A DNA stretch of 44,418 nt from Bacteroidota bacterium (GCA_016715625.1 JADJZU010000028.1:1-44418), one strand, 5' to 3'; shown: positions 15,635 through 26,424, counted from the stretch's first letter. Notes: generated by a model not told the origin, from the letters alone. Made by a program: numbers and translations.

Positions 15635-18460
15635 TTAGCGATTGCAAATATTTTTGAAGTCGCACCACTGACATCGTTTCACCTCATCGGTTTTGCTAAA
15701 CGGAATTTCAGGATTCAATATATCTTCCAGCAACTTTGTCAAGGCAGTTTCCAGTCGATGGAGCACCTCATTGGATAAAACATCGTTACCTGCTTCATCA
15801 CGTAGCGTATCCAGTTGCAATTGATTATTGCGTAACCAATAAATGCCCGAACGAATTTTTCTGTTACCGGCATTTTCCGATGGGCTATACATCCAGGCGT
15901 AGAGCAAAAGTTGCAGCGGTTTTGAAAAATCGGGGTGAGTAAATAACTGCTCCCATGCTTGCTCGTTGAGCGGTTTTATCTTTTTTACGGTCGTAGTTTT
16001 ATAGTCTACAATCTGAATCACATCATTCACTACTTCTATTCTATCGGCCGTACCCCTAACTTTCACTTCCGTACCATTTACCTGAATGGTACGGGTTAGT
16101 TTTTCTTCTAACGACAACAATTTCAAGTGCACATCTGTTTCCCTCAGCCAATCCACCTGGGTAGCCTGCGCCAACAAAAAATCAATGGTAAGTTTTGTGC
16201 ATACTCTAAACAGTAAAAGATTCTTGCCGGTGTTTAAACTATCTATATCAAAGCGCTCCGACAGGTGCTTACGGAGTAAAGCCTCTAAATTTGGTTTATC
16301 AGTTGCCTGTTTACGCAAAAAATCAGCCGTAATAGGTTTACCGATTGTCTGTTTAAAAATCTCTTCCAAAACAAAGTGCACGGCCGAGCCGATGGTACTC
16401 GCCTCCAGATTTTCTTCCATGTCCTCCTCCTCACGAAGACCAGCTACATACCGCAAATAATATTGAAGCGAACAATTGATATAAGTGTTTATCGCAGAAG
16501 GAGAAATTCCGGAGTTCTTAAACAACTCTTTCAAATGATTCAATACAGCATCCGTTTTTTCAAACTGCACTTCGCATGTCGGAAGGGTTTCGGGAGGATC
16601 AATAGCAAAAATCTTATCCGTTATAGTAACGGCCGCATTCTTTGCCGGCAATTCGTGCATCAACTGCAAAATGAAACGACTTTTTTCACCTCCGCCCAAT
16701 TCATCAGGCTCTGTGTTATAAAGCAGATAGACATTCTCTGCCTGATGAAACAGCCTGTAAAACAAATAGGCCGTTACGGCATCGCGTTCGCGATGTGTGG
16801 TCAGAAATTCTTTTCGGAGTTCGTGTGGTATGTAGCTTTTGGACTGCTTGCCCGAAGACAAAATGCCTTCATTGGCAGAAAGCACAATCACGTTTTTGAA
16901 ATTAAGCGAGCGTGTTTCCTGAATCCCCATCAACTGTAGTCCCTTTACGGGTTCTCCCTCGAGAGGAACCTTCTCGGCCTGAAAACTTTCGCGAAGCAAG
17001 GCTATAAAACTACTCACCTGTAATGGCTCTTGCGCGTTGAGTATAGAGGCTGTATTGCGAAGAATTTCCATTACCCGAAATACAATTTCAGCATCGGCAT
17101 CGCGAGCGGTGTTACCCGAGCGATGTTGCTGTATCAGTAGCTGCAATATGGTTTGTAAATGATGCTCCAAAAAATCAGCATAAGACTTTGCATCTTCATA
17201 AAAACTAAACACAGATTGGAGACGGTCAGATATCCCTTTACAAATCTCCGGGGCACTAATTACTACCCGATTGCTTTTTTTCATGCGTGCCACAAACTGC
17301 TGTGTCGGTAGTTGACCATATACTAACCGGAAATAAGGATGCAGCAGCAAATCGAAAACATCCTTATAGTAAAAACGGGGCGACTTGTTAGCCGTTGAAA
17401 ATTTGTGCGCCATTGTCTGCAATCGGAATAGCATTTCTATCCACGATGCCGGTGAACTGCCATGAATATTTACACCCATTGTGACATTCAAGTCTGCATA
17501 CTCGGCAGGTATATGCGCCACCATGGACCCGAGTAATTTTTCATCCGGAATCACCACCACGGTGTCAGAAGGGACATAATATTCTTTCGAAATTCTGTTT
17601 TGCAAAATATCTCCGGCCACCTTCACCTGCCCTATGTTCTTGGCAGTACCTATCACCTCTATGTGCATGGGCCTTGTGCTGATATTGTCGGATAACTGCT
17701 GTGAAGACAAAGAGAAAAGCGATTTGAATTTTCGGAAATAGAATCCGGCTTCCATGGCCTCGTCCTGCACATAATATTTATCGGCATCCGCGAGGATAGT
17801 GGTTGACGACACCGATTTGAGGTAGCGAATAACCGCCTCATCTGTTTTGCTTAAGCCACTAAATCCTATTAGATAGACATACTCGTAATCTTTAGGTATA
17901 GTATTAAAATATTGGGCGGGATGCTCGGCCACCTCGCGCAATGCCATACCCTGGTATGCTTGCTTTTTCTCTTTCAGACGTTTACGGAGGGCCTCATACA
18001 ACAAACCGAAATCGCTCCAAAATTTCCTGTACCTTAATTGGTAATCGCCCGGCACTTCACCCGGCTCATACGTTTTCATGCTTTGCAAATCGTTCAGATT
18101 TTTGAAGAACAATTTTGAATGAACCATCATTTCATCCAGCTCGTCAAAATCCTGAATCAGAATATCAGCTATACCAATAAACTCATCGAGCAGCAGCTCG
18201 CCTCCAATGTTTTTATGACAGGCATAAAGTTCTGTAATAAGGGCGATTCGATCGCATACTTGATATGGGCTCTGTTCGAGAATAAAATGCTGCAACGTGG
18301 AAACCATGGGCGAAAGAATGGCCTGCTGTGCCAGTGACTGCAACTCCTTGTTGAAATAAGTACACGAACGTTGGTTGGGCATGAGCACCAAAACCCGGCT
18401 CATTTCGGTGCCGTGTTTTTCTATAATTGTTTCAGTCGCTTGAGTTAAAAATCTTTTCAT
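15635..18460 (-). CDS. AddB-like PD-(D/E)XK nuclease/helicase subunit
   Basis: The partner subunit of an AddAB/RecBCD-like double-strand-break end-processing complex. It has 941 residues. The N-terminal two thirds form a degenerate helicase-like body. The C-terminal nuclease domain (about 660-941) has GSAVHFVLEEIF, GTADRIEVV and IVDYKTT, the PD-(D/E)XK core. An iron-sulfur cluster is suggested by a Cys in INCSLQYYLRY and the terminal CQWCDFKNIC (CxxCx5C), as in AddB. The start overlaps the stop of the upstream AddA-like gene by 4 bp (ATGA). The complex would degrade DNA from ends and load RecA. I give no symbol because Bacteroidota versions are divergent. Confidence 0.87.
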   Translation of the reverse strand: MKRFLTQATETIIEKHGTEMSRVLVLMPNQRSCTYFNKELQSLAQQAILSPMVSTLQHFILEQSPYQVCDRIALITELYACHKNIGGELLLDEFIGIADILIQDFDELDEMMVHSKLFFKNLNDLQSMKTYEPGEVPGDYQLRYRKFWSDFGLLYEALRKRLKEKKQAYQGMALREVAEHPAQYFNTIPKDYEYVYLIGFSGLSKTDEAVIRYLKSVSSTTILADADKYYVQDEAMEAGFYFRKFKSLFSLSSQQLSDNISTRPMHIEVIGTAKNIGQVKVAGDILQNRISKEYYVPSDTVVVIPDEKLLGSMVAHIPAEYADLNVTMGVNIHGSSPASWIEMLFRLQTMAHKFSTANKSPRFYYKDVFDLLLHPYFRLVYGQLPTQQFVARMKKSNRVVISAPEICKGISDRLQSVFSFYEDAKSYADFLEHHLQTILQLLIQQHRSGNTARDADAEIVFRVMEILRNTASILNAQEPLQVSSFIALLRESFQAEKVPLEGEPVKGLQLMGIQETRSLNFKNVIVLSANEGILSSGKQSKSYIPHELRKEFLTTHRERDAVTAYLFYRLFHQAENVYLLYNTEPDELGGGEKSRFILQLMHELPAKNAAVTITDKIFAIDPPETLPTCEVQFEKTDAVLNHLKELFKNSGISPSAINTYINCSLQYYLRYVAGLREEEDMEENLEASTIGSAVHFVLEEIFKQTIGKPITADFLRKQATDKPNLEALLRKHLSERFDIDSLNTGKNLLLFRVCTKLTIDFLLAQATQVDWLRETDVHLKLLSLEEKLTRTIQVNGTEVKVRGTADRIEVVNDVIQIVDYKTTTVKKIKPLNEQAWEQLFTHPDFSKPLQLLLYAWMYSPSENAGNRKIRSGIYWLRNNQLQLDTLRDEAGNDVLSNEVLHRLETALTKLLEDILNPEIPFSKTDEVKRCQWCDFKNICNR

Positions 18461-21400
18461 GCGACTACCTCCTTTTTCATCGTTTCCGTATAAAACAAAA
18501 TCTTCTCCGAAACTGCGATGCCCACCTCCTCCAATAGCGATGCATATGCATTAATCTGCTCGCGGTGCTTTGGCATCGCCTGACCTGTTTTGTAATCAAT
18601 AATGGTAGCTGCACCATTCACTAACACCAAACGGTCAGGGATACGAATGTGCTCTCCGTTTTTTAGCAGCCTTCTTTCATTAATCACCGTTTTATCGGAT
18701 GTGAAATAAATCCCGAGCTCCTCGTGATAGACGATTCGTTTCACTTTTTGAAGCAGGGCTTCTTTTTCCGCTGTACTAAGCATTGCCTGCTGCGCAGCTT
18801 TTTCCACTGCCTTATCTTCCTCTCCCTGATACTTTATCCATTGCAGTGTTTGGTGTAAAAGATTTCCATCCTCGATATTTATCTTAGTTTTATAACTCCA
18901 GAACAAATCGGACTTCATCTTGATTTGGATGGAGGATAAGAGCATTCCCGATTGCAACCTGGCACCTAACTCATACGTGTCTTGTCGAGGCGAATGCCCC
19001 TGAGCCTTCTTAGATTTACTGAAATCAGGATGGCCAAAGCGATAGGCCTGAAAACCCTCCCAAAGCTCTTTTTGCTTTAAGTAAGCGATTAGCAATGCAG
19101 TAACCGAATCATTTTTTGGGGGTTCACTCTTTAAGGTTTTTGACAAAATATACAAGGCATCTTCGGCACGGGTTGTTCCCACATACAAGAGATTAAGCAT
19201 ATCTAAAAATGATTGCTCCTCCTCCAACTGTTGCAAATAATCAAACTCTGTATCTTTTACTGCGCTTGAAACGGGCAAGAGTCCGATTGAAAGTTGGGGC
19301 GCATAGGTTTTGTGCAGCGGCACCCAGAAAAAATCCTTCGCTGCTTTTCGGGTTTCGCAGGCATCGGCCAGAATAACAATGGGAAACTGCAAGCCCTTCG
19401 ACTTATGAATGGTCATGACCCGTACGGCATTCATACTCTCGGGGTAAATGATGCTCTTTTTTTCTTTCACACGATCCCACCACGTCAAAATTCAGCAATC
19501 CGATTACCGTATCTGGATGCAAACAGCAGCACTTCATCACAAAAAAACTGAAGGAAAGGATCGTCCGCATCCAGCGCAAAGATGGTCACTAATTGATTGG
19601 TGAGATCTGTTAACTTACCGGTGTGCAGCAAATCAGATCGAAGTTGAATACCGGTAAGTTCAGCAAGATAGTCTTCAAAATCATTGGCATCTGCCGGAAA
19701 ACGGAATGCTGTATCGGGCAGCGGGCTGCCAGAAAGTTGAAATACAAAATGTATCAGTTCCGCTCGTGCCAGCGAGCTATCTTTTCTATCCAGATACCGG
19801 AACACGGCTAGCAGCAAAGCTACTTTAAGAGACTGTGTAATCAATAAACTCTCTGGTGACACCACCTTAATCTGATGCTGAATCAGATAGGTGGCAATTT
19901 CACTGGCAGCAATATTGGTGCGGGTAAGTACTGCAATATCACTGTATGAGTAACCGCGCTTCTGCGCTTCTTCCACTATCTGCAATACCCGCTCGCATCG
20001 TAGTTCTGCCAATCCAACCTCTGCCTCTTTATCATCTTCCAAAAATTCAATCTGCACGAAGCCGTCAGTTTTGTCTTTTCCTGGCAACTGCGCCACTTGG
20101 TCATAAATGACTTTCTCGCCCAGTTCCGGCAATGTTGCCAATGTTTCATACAAGTCATTATTAAACTCGATAACTTCTTTTCTACTTCTGAAATTTTTCT
20201 CCAGAATATAAGTCTTGGTTCCATAATTTTGAATAGCGACTTCCCGCTGCTTCAACAAATCGTTGGTATCGCTGCCATGCACAGCGGGTAAGGCTACAAA
20301 CTGCGCCACTTCACCACCCCGGAAACGGTAGATAGCTTGCTTCGCATCGCCCACTATCAAACTATCTTCACTTTTGAATTGACTGTTCTCAATCAGCGGT
20401 AATAAGTTTCTCCACTGCATCACCGAGGTATCCTGAAACTCGTCAATGAGAATATTGTCGTACCAATCGCCAATGCGCTCGTAAATGATAGGCGCATCCT
20501 GCTCTTTTACAATGTCAAAAACTTTATGTTGAAAATCGCTGATGTGTAGCACATTACTATCCTTCTTTATTTCATCCATCAGCTTTTGCAAATCCGCCAA
20601 CAAAATGAATGAATAAAAATTGCGCAGGAGTAATTGGCAAAGACTATACTCTTTCCCTTTTGCCTCCACATGCGGCAATGGAGTGATAGTGATCGGTTAA
20701 AGCAGCCTTTAGTGATTCATCTTGTATAGCCTTTCCCCATTTACCTTCAAAAACTGTAGCATGTACATAGCTGTTACCGTCTTTGTTACTGACATCTCCT
20801 TCTGCGTATTTTTTGAAAAAACCAAAGATGCCTCTTGCTTTTTGGTGAAAATCATCTGATGATAATCCGGCTGCTATAATGGCTTCGTATGCCTTTGTGC
20901 CCTCGGCCACCAGTTGCGATTCAAATTTTTTCTTCACCCCCAACAAAGCAGCTCTTGCTTCGCGCAAATTATCCAAGGGCATTTGGCTTAACTCCTTCAA
21001 ATAAGGCCGAGCCTCATCTTTAAAAAGTTGCTTCCCCAATTTCACCAAAGCCGAATCAATGTTCCAGGAGCGACCATCTTCCATATTATACTCAGCAAAA
21101 TCGATTACGGCCTGTGTTATCTGAGTATCTGACTCGTTCAGCCGGTCGAGGAGCAAGTTGACGGCATCGCCCAACAACTTGTTGCTATCCATTTCAATTT
21201 CAAAATTCATGGGCAAGTGCAAGTCGTATGCAAATGAGCGTACTACGCGATGCACAAAACTGTCGATGGTACAAACTGAAATATCGGAATAGTTATGCAG
21301 CATATGCCGAAGAATATCGGACGCTATTTGCCGTATCTCCTTATTGGACTTACCACATAAGTTGGCCAGCTCTTGACGTAGCGAATCGTATTCAGTCTCT

Positions 21401-21585
21401 GAACCAGCAATACCGCCCAAGGCTTCCAGAATACGATTTTTCATTTCTGCGGCAGCCTTGTTGGTAAAGGTAATAGCCAGAATGTGCCGGTATTTATCGG
21501 TAGAAGCGAAAGCAAGTCGCAGATACTCGCGTACGAGCGTATACGTTTTGCCACTACCGGCAGATGATTTATAGATATTCAGCAT
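18457..21585 (-). pseudogene. AddA-like UvrD-type helicase/nuclease, split by two frameshifts
   Basis: Three consecutive frames (21585-20644, 20678-19485, 19488-18457) together encode one AddA/RecB-like superfamily 1 helicase of about 1040 residues. Walker A (SSAGSGKTYT) lies near residue 10, then FTNKAAAEMKNRI, Walker B ILIDEFQDTS with GDAKQAIYRFRGG, motif V IHKSKGLQFPIVIL, and a C-terminal nuclease motif ATIIDYKTGQ. The second break is at the A run 19487-19490 (plus view); adding one base gives continuous AEF-LTWWDRV. The first break lies near 20660-20690 and is not at an obvious homopolymer. It may be a sequencing error or a genuinely inactivated gene. It is translationally linked to the AddB-like gene by a 4-bp overlap. 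Confidence 0.85.
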
Positions 21586-21619
21586 GATCTTCAGCAGGCA
21601 ATATGCCCATTTTAGATTA

Positions 21620-21627
21620 CAAATTTA
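21620..21627 (-). promoter_or_regulatory. -7 promoter element candidate for the addAB-like operon
   Basis: On the minus strand this reads TAAATTTG, an exact match to the Bacteroidota -7 consensus TAnnTTTG, 34 bp upstream of the AddA-like start. A TTG occurs upstream but only 13 bp away, closer than the usual spacing. The position between two divergent genes supports promoter function. Confidence 0.4.
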
Positions 21628-21705
21628 CGGCCTCGAAACGCAATGTATCTTCGCTTCAAGTACTTATTTTTAAAATATATTTAGCCAGAATTAAAACGCA
21701 TAAAC

Positions 21706-23487
21706 ATGGAAATTAAACGACTCTTCGACTTCCTGACCGATCAACTGGAAAAAGGCGGCAACCGTCCTTTGATTAGCGCTAAAGAAAATGTGGCTGGTGT
21801 AAAAAAATGGCGCCATTACACGTTTACCGAAGTGCAACAATACGCCAACCGCGTTAGTCATTTGCTTCTGTCTTTAGGCATTCAGCCGGGCGATAAAATA
21901 GCGCTCATTGCCGCCAACCGCCCGGAGTGGAACTTTGTGGATATTGGCTGCCAGCAGATTGGCGCCATGGCCGTGCCCATGTATCCCACCATCTCCGAAA
22001 AAGATTACGAGTTTATATTTAGTGATGCCGGCATCAAGTATGCGTTTGTGGGCGATGAAGTAATTTACAATAAGGTTAAGCCGTTGATGGGGCGTATTGC
22101 ATCGCTCAGAGGTATTTATTCGTTTGATAAAATTAGCGGAGCTGATCATTTTCATGAATGCCTTCCTATCAGCATAGACGAGTCGGAAATTCAACTCCGC
22201 AAAGACGCTGTGAAGGATAGTGATTTGGCTACCATCATTTATACATCGGGCACCACCGGCAATCCAAAAGGCGTGATGCTGACCCATAAAAACATTGTCA
22301 GCAATTTACTGTCTGTAAGGGAGGTAACGCCTTTTGCAGAAGGAGAAAAAGCACTGAGCTTTTTGCCGCTCTGCCATAGCTTTGAACGTGTAGTTTTCTT
22401 TGCTTACCTCTCTTACGGTATTCATATTCATTATGCGGAAAATCTGGAAACCATTGGTGAAAATCTGAAAGAAGTATCTCCTTATTGCTTTACCACTGTT
22501 CCGCGGTTACTGGAAAAAGTGTACGAAAAAATAATGGAGAAAGGGAATGCCCTCACCGGCTTCAAACGCAAATTGTTTTTCTGGAGCATTGACCTTGGCT
22601 TGCAATATGAGTTAGGAGTGAATAAAGGTTTTTGGTACAACTTTCAATTGGGGATTGCCCGCAAACTTGTATTTAGTAAATGGCAGGAAGCCCTGGGCGG
22701 ACGGGTTCACTTCATTGTAACGGGAGCAGCTGCCATGCAGCCTCGCCTCATTAAATTATTCTCGGCAGCCGGAGTAAATGTGATTGAAGGCTACGGCCTC
22801 ACAGAAACGTCTCCGGTACTCTGTGCTAACCGACTGGACGAAACGGAAAGGGTGATTGGCACGGTGGGCTTACCCATACCGGGTGTAGAGGTAAAACTAG
22901 CGGAAGACGGTGAAATTATTGCGCGCGGCCCCAACATTATGAAGGGCTACTACAATCGTCAGGATTTAACCGATGAGGTTATTATAAACGGATGGTTTCA
23001 TACCGGGGATATAGGAACCTGGGTGGAGAAAGACGGCAAAAAATTTTTGAAAATCACCGATCGCAAAAAAGAACTTTTCAAAACTTCGGGAGGTAAATAT
23101 GTAGCACCTCAGGTGATAGAGAACAAGATGAAAGAGAGTAAATACATTGAACAAATGATGGTGGTAGGCGATGACAGAAAATTTGTGAGCGCACTGATTG
23201 TTCCATCGTTTACTAACTTGAAGGACTGGGCTGCGCAAAATGGTATAGAAGTAGAACACCCGCACCAGATAGTTGACAACTCGAAGATTAAAGAGTTGAT
23301 TAATTCAGAAGTGGAGAAATACAACAAAGACTTTGGACACTGGGAGCAAGTGAAGAAATTTACGTTGCTCACCGAAGAGTGGACGGTAGAAGGAGGTCAA
23401 CTTACCCCCACCATGAAGGTGAAACGAAAGATAGTTACCGAGCGCTATAAAGATAACGTAGAAAAGATGTACGAGTCGGAACACTAA
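21706..23487 (+). CDS. Long-chain fatty acid--CoA ligase (AMP-forming)
   Basis: Activates fatty acids to acyl-CoA through an acyl-adenylate. It has 593 residues, a normal length for the family. The P-loop IIYTSGTTGNPKGVMLTHKN lies near residues 178-197, followed by the adenylation motif GYGLTETSPVL, TGDIG with WVEKDGKK, and the C-terminal hinge DRKKELFKTSGGKY with a final catalytic-lysine region TPTMKVKRK. It resembles FadD/LACS-type ligases with a long N-terminal domain, but chain-length preference cannot be read from sequence. It is a single gene between two divergent or convergent neighbours. Its stop is 11 bp from the convergent YCII gene. Confidence 0.93.
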   Translation: MEIKRLFDFLTDQLEKGGNRPLISAKENVAGVKKWRHYTFTEVQQYANRVSHLLLSLGIQPGDKIALIAANRPEWNFVDIGCQQIGAMAVPMYPTISEKDYEFIFSDAGIKYAFVGDEVIYNKVKPLMGRIASLRGIYSFDKISGADHFHECLPISIDESEIQLRKDAVKDSDLATIIYTSGTTGNPKGVMLTHKNIVSNLLSVREVTPFAEGEKALSFLPLCHSFERVVFFAYLSYGIHIHYAENLETIGENLKEVSPYCFTTVPRLLEKVYEKIMEKGNALTGFKRKLFFWSIDLGLQYELGVNKGFWYNFQLGIARKLVFSKWQEALGGRVHFIVTGAAAMQPRLIKLFSAAGVNVIEGYGLTETSPVLCANRLDETERVIGTVGLPIPGVEVKLAEDGEIIARGPNIMKGYYNRQDLTDEVIINGWFHTGDIGTWVEKDGKKFLKITDRKKELFKTSGGKYVAPQVIENKMKESKYIEQMMVVGDDRKFVSALIVPSFTNLKDWAAQNGIEVEHPHQIVDNSKIKELINSEVEKYNKDFGHWEQVKKFTLLTEEWTVEGGQLTPTMKVKRKIVTERYKDNVEKMYESEH

Positions 23488-23498
23488 TAGACCGCTTG

Positions 23499-23888
23499 CT
23501 ATTTAAAGCAACTCCCTTTTTGTGTCATCCAGGGGTGAATTTCATATTGAAGCCGCCCTGCCTGTACAGCCGGATCTTTGCTAACCAGATCTATCACTTC
23601 ATTCTCGCTGTTGGAGTCAAAAATAAAGATGCCCCGCAGCGGACCTTCATCCAAAAAAGGTCCGGCAATATTCAATTGGCCGCTCTCCGCCAGTTTACCT
23701 ATGTACTCCAGGTGCGCTTTTTGAATTTGAGCCGAGGATAATGAGTCCTGATCGCGATGTGGCCCTTTTTTTAGCAATACCACATAGTATGGCTTTAAAA
23801 CACTTTCACTGTTATTCTTCTTTTGTGCAACAGCAATGGTCACACTACAGAATAACAAAACAGTAAGAACTATTTCTTTTACTTTCAT
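23499..23888 (-). CDS. Secreted YCII-domain protein
   Basis: A 129-residue protein with a signal peptide (about residues 1-21, IVLTVLLFCSVTIAVA then Q). A YCII/ferredoxin-like domain follows (about 32-122). The usual YCII His and Asp are visible (AHLEYIGKLAESGQL; SKDPAVQAGRL), with PFLDEGPLRGIFIF between. YCII proteins are mostly cytoplasmic dehalogenase- or isomerase-like proteins of unclear function, so the signal peptide is a notable addition. It is the last gene of the UPF0173-parA-parB-DUF5683 run, 11 bp after the DUF5683 gene. Confidence 0.85.
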   Translation of the reverse strand: MKVKEIVLTVLLFCSVTIAVAQKKNNSESVLKPYYVVLLKKGPHRDQDSLSSAQIQKAHLEYIGKLAESGQLNIAGPFLDEGPLRGIFIFDSNSENEVIDLVSKDPAVQAGRLQYEIHPWMTQKGSCFK

Positions 23889-23899
23889 TCCTGCAATAT

Positions 23900-24580
23900 T
23901 TAAAAACTTACCCGAAGATTAACGCCTAATCCGGCCTGTGGATATTGATAGCCCGGGCTAATCAGGCTTGGCTGCCAACCCATTTTTATATCATCTTTCA
24001 TATTCCACTCAAACAAGTGAGCATCTACCGCAGCGTCAATAATATTCAGGGTGTACCACACCGCTGTGCAAATGGCCGAGATATCGAGATAACGTTTGTA
24101 ATAGTCGCGTTGTATCTTGAGCTCTGCTGCATTTTGATATCCGCGGTAGCTGCCTTGTGTGGTGGCATCTTCATCTACCTGTAGTCGATAGGCGTTCCGA
24201 TATCCGTAAAACTCGGAAGTGGTATAATACAAGGCATAGCCCAGTCCGCCAAAGCCAGCATAGACAATGGGAATTTTCCAATACTTCTTATTGTAACCTT
24301 GCCCTAATCCGGGCAGTGCTGCGGAAAGTAAAGCTGCTTTTGTAGGACTGTGCCTTTTCTTTTTTGACTTAGCAAGCGCTAACGAATCCGTAACGACCAA
24401 AGAATCCATCACTACCACTTTATTATTGGGCTGTCGGGGAGCAACAGAGAGTTTCTTCTTATTCACTAAAACCGAAGTGTCGGACGGCAAACTATCCGGC
24501 TGCTGTGCCTGCACACCGAAAAAAACAAAAGCCAATAGCATGGAACTGCTTATGGCTTTATGTAAAATTGAGGTAGTCAA
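23900..24580 (-). CDS. DUF5683 membrane protein
   Basis: A 226-residue protein with an N-terminal signal-like helix (about 10-25), a disordered Ser/Asp/Lys-rich stretch (25-80), then a hydrophobic hairpin AALLSAALPGLGQGYNKKYWKIPIVYAGFGGLGYALYYT (split across about 82-120), characteristic of DUF5683. A second membrane segment lies near residues 165-190 (DISAICTAVWYTLNIIDA). Function is unknown. In Bacteroidota it is regularly found directly after parB, as here (12 bp gap), which suggests an envelope role connected to chromosome segregation or cell growth, but this rests on context only. Confidence 0.85.
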   Translation of the reverse strand: MTTSILHKAISSSMLLAFVFFGVQAQQPDSLPSDTSVLVNKKKLSVAPRQPNNKVVVMDSLVVTDSLALAKSKKKRHSPTKAALLSAALPGLGQGYNKKYWKIPIVYAGFGGLGYALYYTTSEFYGYRNAYRLQVDEDATTQGSYRGYQNAAELKIQRDYYKRYLDISAICTAVWYTLNIIDAAVDAHLFEWNMKDDIKMGWQPSLISPGYQYPQAGLGVNLRVSF

Positions 24581-24592
24581 AACAAGGCTTGT

Positions 24593-25504
24593 TTATTCAG
24601 ACATGGTTTCCACCAAACGCTCCAAATCATCATCGTTATAGAAGCGTATAAGAATTTCTCCTTTGCCATCGGCACTGCGGTTAATGAGTACTTTTGTTCC
24701 CAAATGAGAGGTAAGTTGCTCCTGCATTTTTTTAATGGCAAACGGAACTTCGGTCAATTTATTGGGTGCTGTGGCTGCTTTGCGTCTTGGCTTATCGGAA
24801 TAATCCTTCACCAGATCTTCGGTTTGGCGCACACTTAAGCCACGGCTGGTAGTTTCTTTATAGGCACTGAGTAGAGAAACGGGATTATCAATACTCATCA
24901 AGGCTTTTGCATGCCCCATGGTAATTTTCTCGTCCCGTAGGCCGGCTTGCACATCTGGCGGCAAACGCAACAAGCGAAGAAAATTGGTTACTGTACTTCG
25001 ATTCTTTCCAAGCCTTTCTGCCAGCTGCTCCTGCGTTAAATCACATTCGTCCTGCAATCGTTTATAATTGATTGATATCTCAAGCGGATTCAGGTCTTCG
25101 CGCTGAATATTTTCTATCAAGGCGATTTCAATACTCTCCTGATCGCTGGCCGTACGCACATAGGCGGCTATCTCTTTTTTACCGGCCAGTTTGGAAGCCC
25201 GCAATCTTCTTTCACCGGCTATCAACTGAAATTTATTGTTCTGCACCTTGCGCACCGTAATAGGCTGAATCACTCCATGTATCCGGATGGAGTCCGCCAG
25301 TTCATTCAAACTTTCTTCCTCAAAAGTGGTTCGGGGCTGAAAGGGATTCACCTCAATTTGCTCCAAAGGAATATTCATGACCACTCCCGCCTGCGACACA
25401 TTGGGGCCATTCGTTATTTTTTCGCGTGTGCGGTCACTGGTATCATTAGATTCCAGCAATGCACCTAAGCCGCGTCCCAGCACGCTTTTCTTTTTATCTG
25501 TCAT
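24593..25504 (-). CDS. parB: Chromosome-partitioning protein ParB
   Basis: The parS-binding CTPase clamp of the ParABS system. It has 303 residues. The N-terminus has KSVLGRGLGALL, then the ParB/Srx nuclease-like domain with NPFQPRTTFEEESLNELADSI, GERRLRASKLAGKKEI and IENIQREDLNPLE. A helix-turn-helix (EQLAERLGKNRSTVTNFLRL) follows, then a linker and a C-terminal dimerisation segment. It starts 19 bp after the parA stop and is co-transcribed with it. I found no clear parS-like GTTTCACGTGAAAC site in the window. Confidence 0.96.
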   Translation of the reverse strand: MTDKKKSVLGRGLGALLESNDTSDRTREKITNGPNVSQAGVVMNIPLEQIEVNPFQPRTTFEEESLNELADSIRIHGVIQPITVRKVQNNKFQLIAGERRLRASKLAGKKEIAAYVRTASDQESIEIALIENIQREDLNPLEISINYKRLQDECDLTQEQLAERLGKNRSTVTNFLRLLRLPPDVQAGLRDEKITMGHAKALMSIDNPVSLLSAYKETTSRGLSVRQTEDLVKDYSDKPRRKAATAPNKLTEVPFAIKKMQEQLTSHLGTKVLINRSADGKGEILIRFYNDDDLERLVETMSE

Positions 25505-25523
25505 AATTTGAATATTAGGCAGC

Positions 25524-26396
25524 TTAATTCAACTGCGATTTATCTTCCTCGTCCGGTGCTAAGGTAAATTCTTTAGCGCTATTTGGAATGTGAGTACCAT
25601 CGTTTCGCTGCAACATTTCGCGAACCAGGTTCATGTAATTGATACTGCCTTTGCTTTCCGCGTCATACATAATGGCCGGTTTGCCAAAACTGGGGGCTTC
25701 CCCTAAGCGTGTGTTGCGATGGATAATGGTATCAAATACAATATTTTCAAAATGCCTGCGAATCTCATCCACTACCTGATTGGCGAGTTTCAAACGCGGG
25801 TCAAACATGGTAAGCAAAATGCCTTCAATCTCTAAATCGGGATTCAGACGATTTTGGACAATTTTTACAGTGTTCAGTAATTTACCCAAACCCTCCAGTG
25901 CAAAATACTCGCACTGCACCGGTATCATCACCGAGTTAGAGGCCGTTAGCGCGTTCACTGTAATAAGGCCGAGTGATGGGGAGCAATCAATAATGATAAA
26001 GTCATATTCTCCTTTTATTTCTTCAATCACTTGCTTCATGATGTGTTCCCGATTGGGAAGATTAATCAGTTCTATTTCCGCTCCGACCAAATCAAGATGA
26101 GAAGGAAGTAAATAGAGATTAGGGGTTTCTGTTTCCAGGATAATGTCTTTTGCTTTCACCTCGCCCACCAGGCATTCATAAATACTGGTTTTAATTGCCT
26201 TGGGGTCAAAGCCCACACCGGATGTGGCATTTGCCTGCGGATCGGCATCAATGAGCAGGGTTTTATACTCCAGCACCGCCAGACTGGCCGCTATATTGAT
26301 AGCGGAAGTAGTTTTACCTACACCGCCCTTCTGGTTGGCCAGGGTAACAACCTTACCCTTTCTTATTTTGCCATCATTCTTTTTTCTGGTACTCAT
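25524..26396 (-). CDS. parA: Chromosome-partitioning ATPase ParA
   Basis: A deviant Walker ATPase (Soj-type) that positions ParB-parS complexes. It has 290 residues. The deviant Walker A KGGVGKTT lies at residues 23-30, followed by DADPQANATSGVG, the Walker B-like IIDCSPSLGLITVNAL and PVQCEYFALEGLGKL. An N-terminal basic extension (STRKKNDGKIRKGK) precedes the core and a C-terminal acidic tail ends it. It follows the UPF0173 gene by 28 bp and precedes parB by 19 bp. Confidence 0.96.
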   Translation of the reverse strand: MSTRKKNDGKIRKGKVVTLANQKGGVGKTTSAINIAASLAVLEYKTLLIDADPQANATSGVGFDPKAIKTSIYECLVGEVKAKDIILETETPNLYLLPSHLDLVGAEIELINLPNREHIMKQVIEEIKGEYDFIIIDCSPSLGLITVNALTASNSVMIPVQCEYFALEGLGKLLNTVKIVQNRLNPDLEIEGILLTMFDPRLKLANQVVDEIRRHFENIVFDTIIHRNTRLGEAPSFGKPAIMYDAESKGSINYMNLVREMLQRNDGTHIPNSAKEFTLAPDEEDKSQLN

Positions 26397-26424
26397 TCGC
26401 TCGTTTTATAAGACTGTTCGCGTT

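Noticed and set aside
18457..21585. Three separate small helicase-like genes
   Set aside because: Motifs are partitioned in order across the three frames exactly as in one AddA-like protein, and one junction is repaired by a single base.
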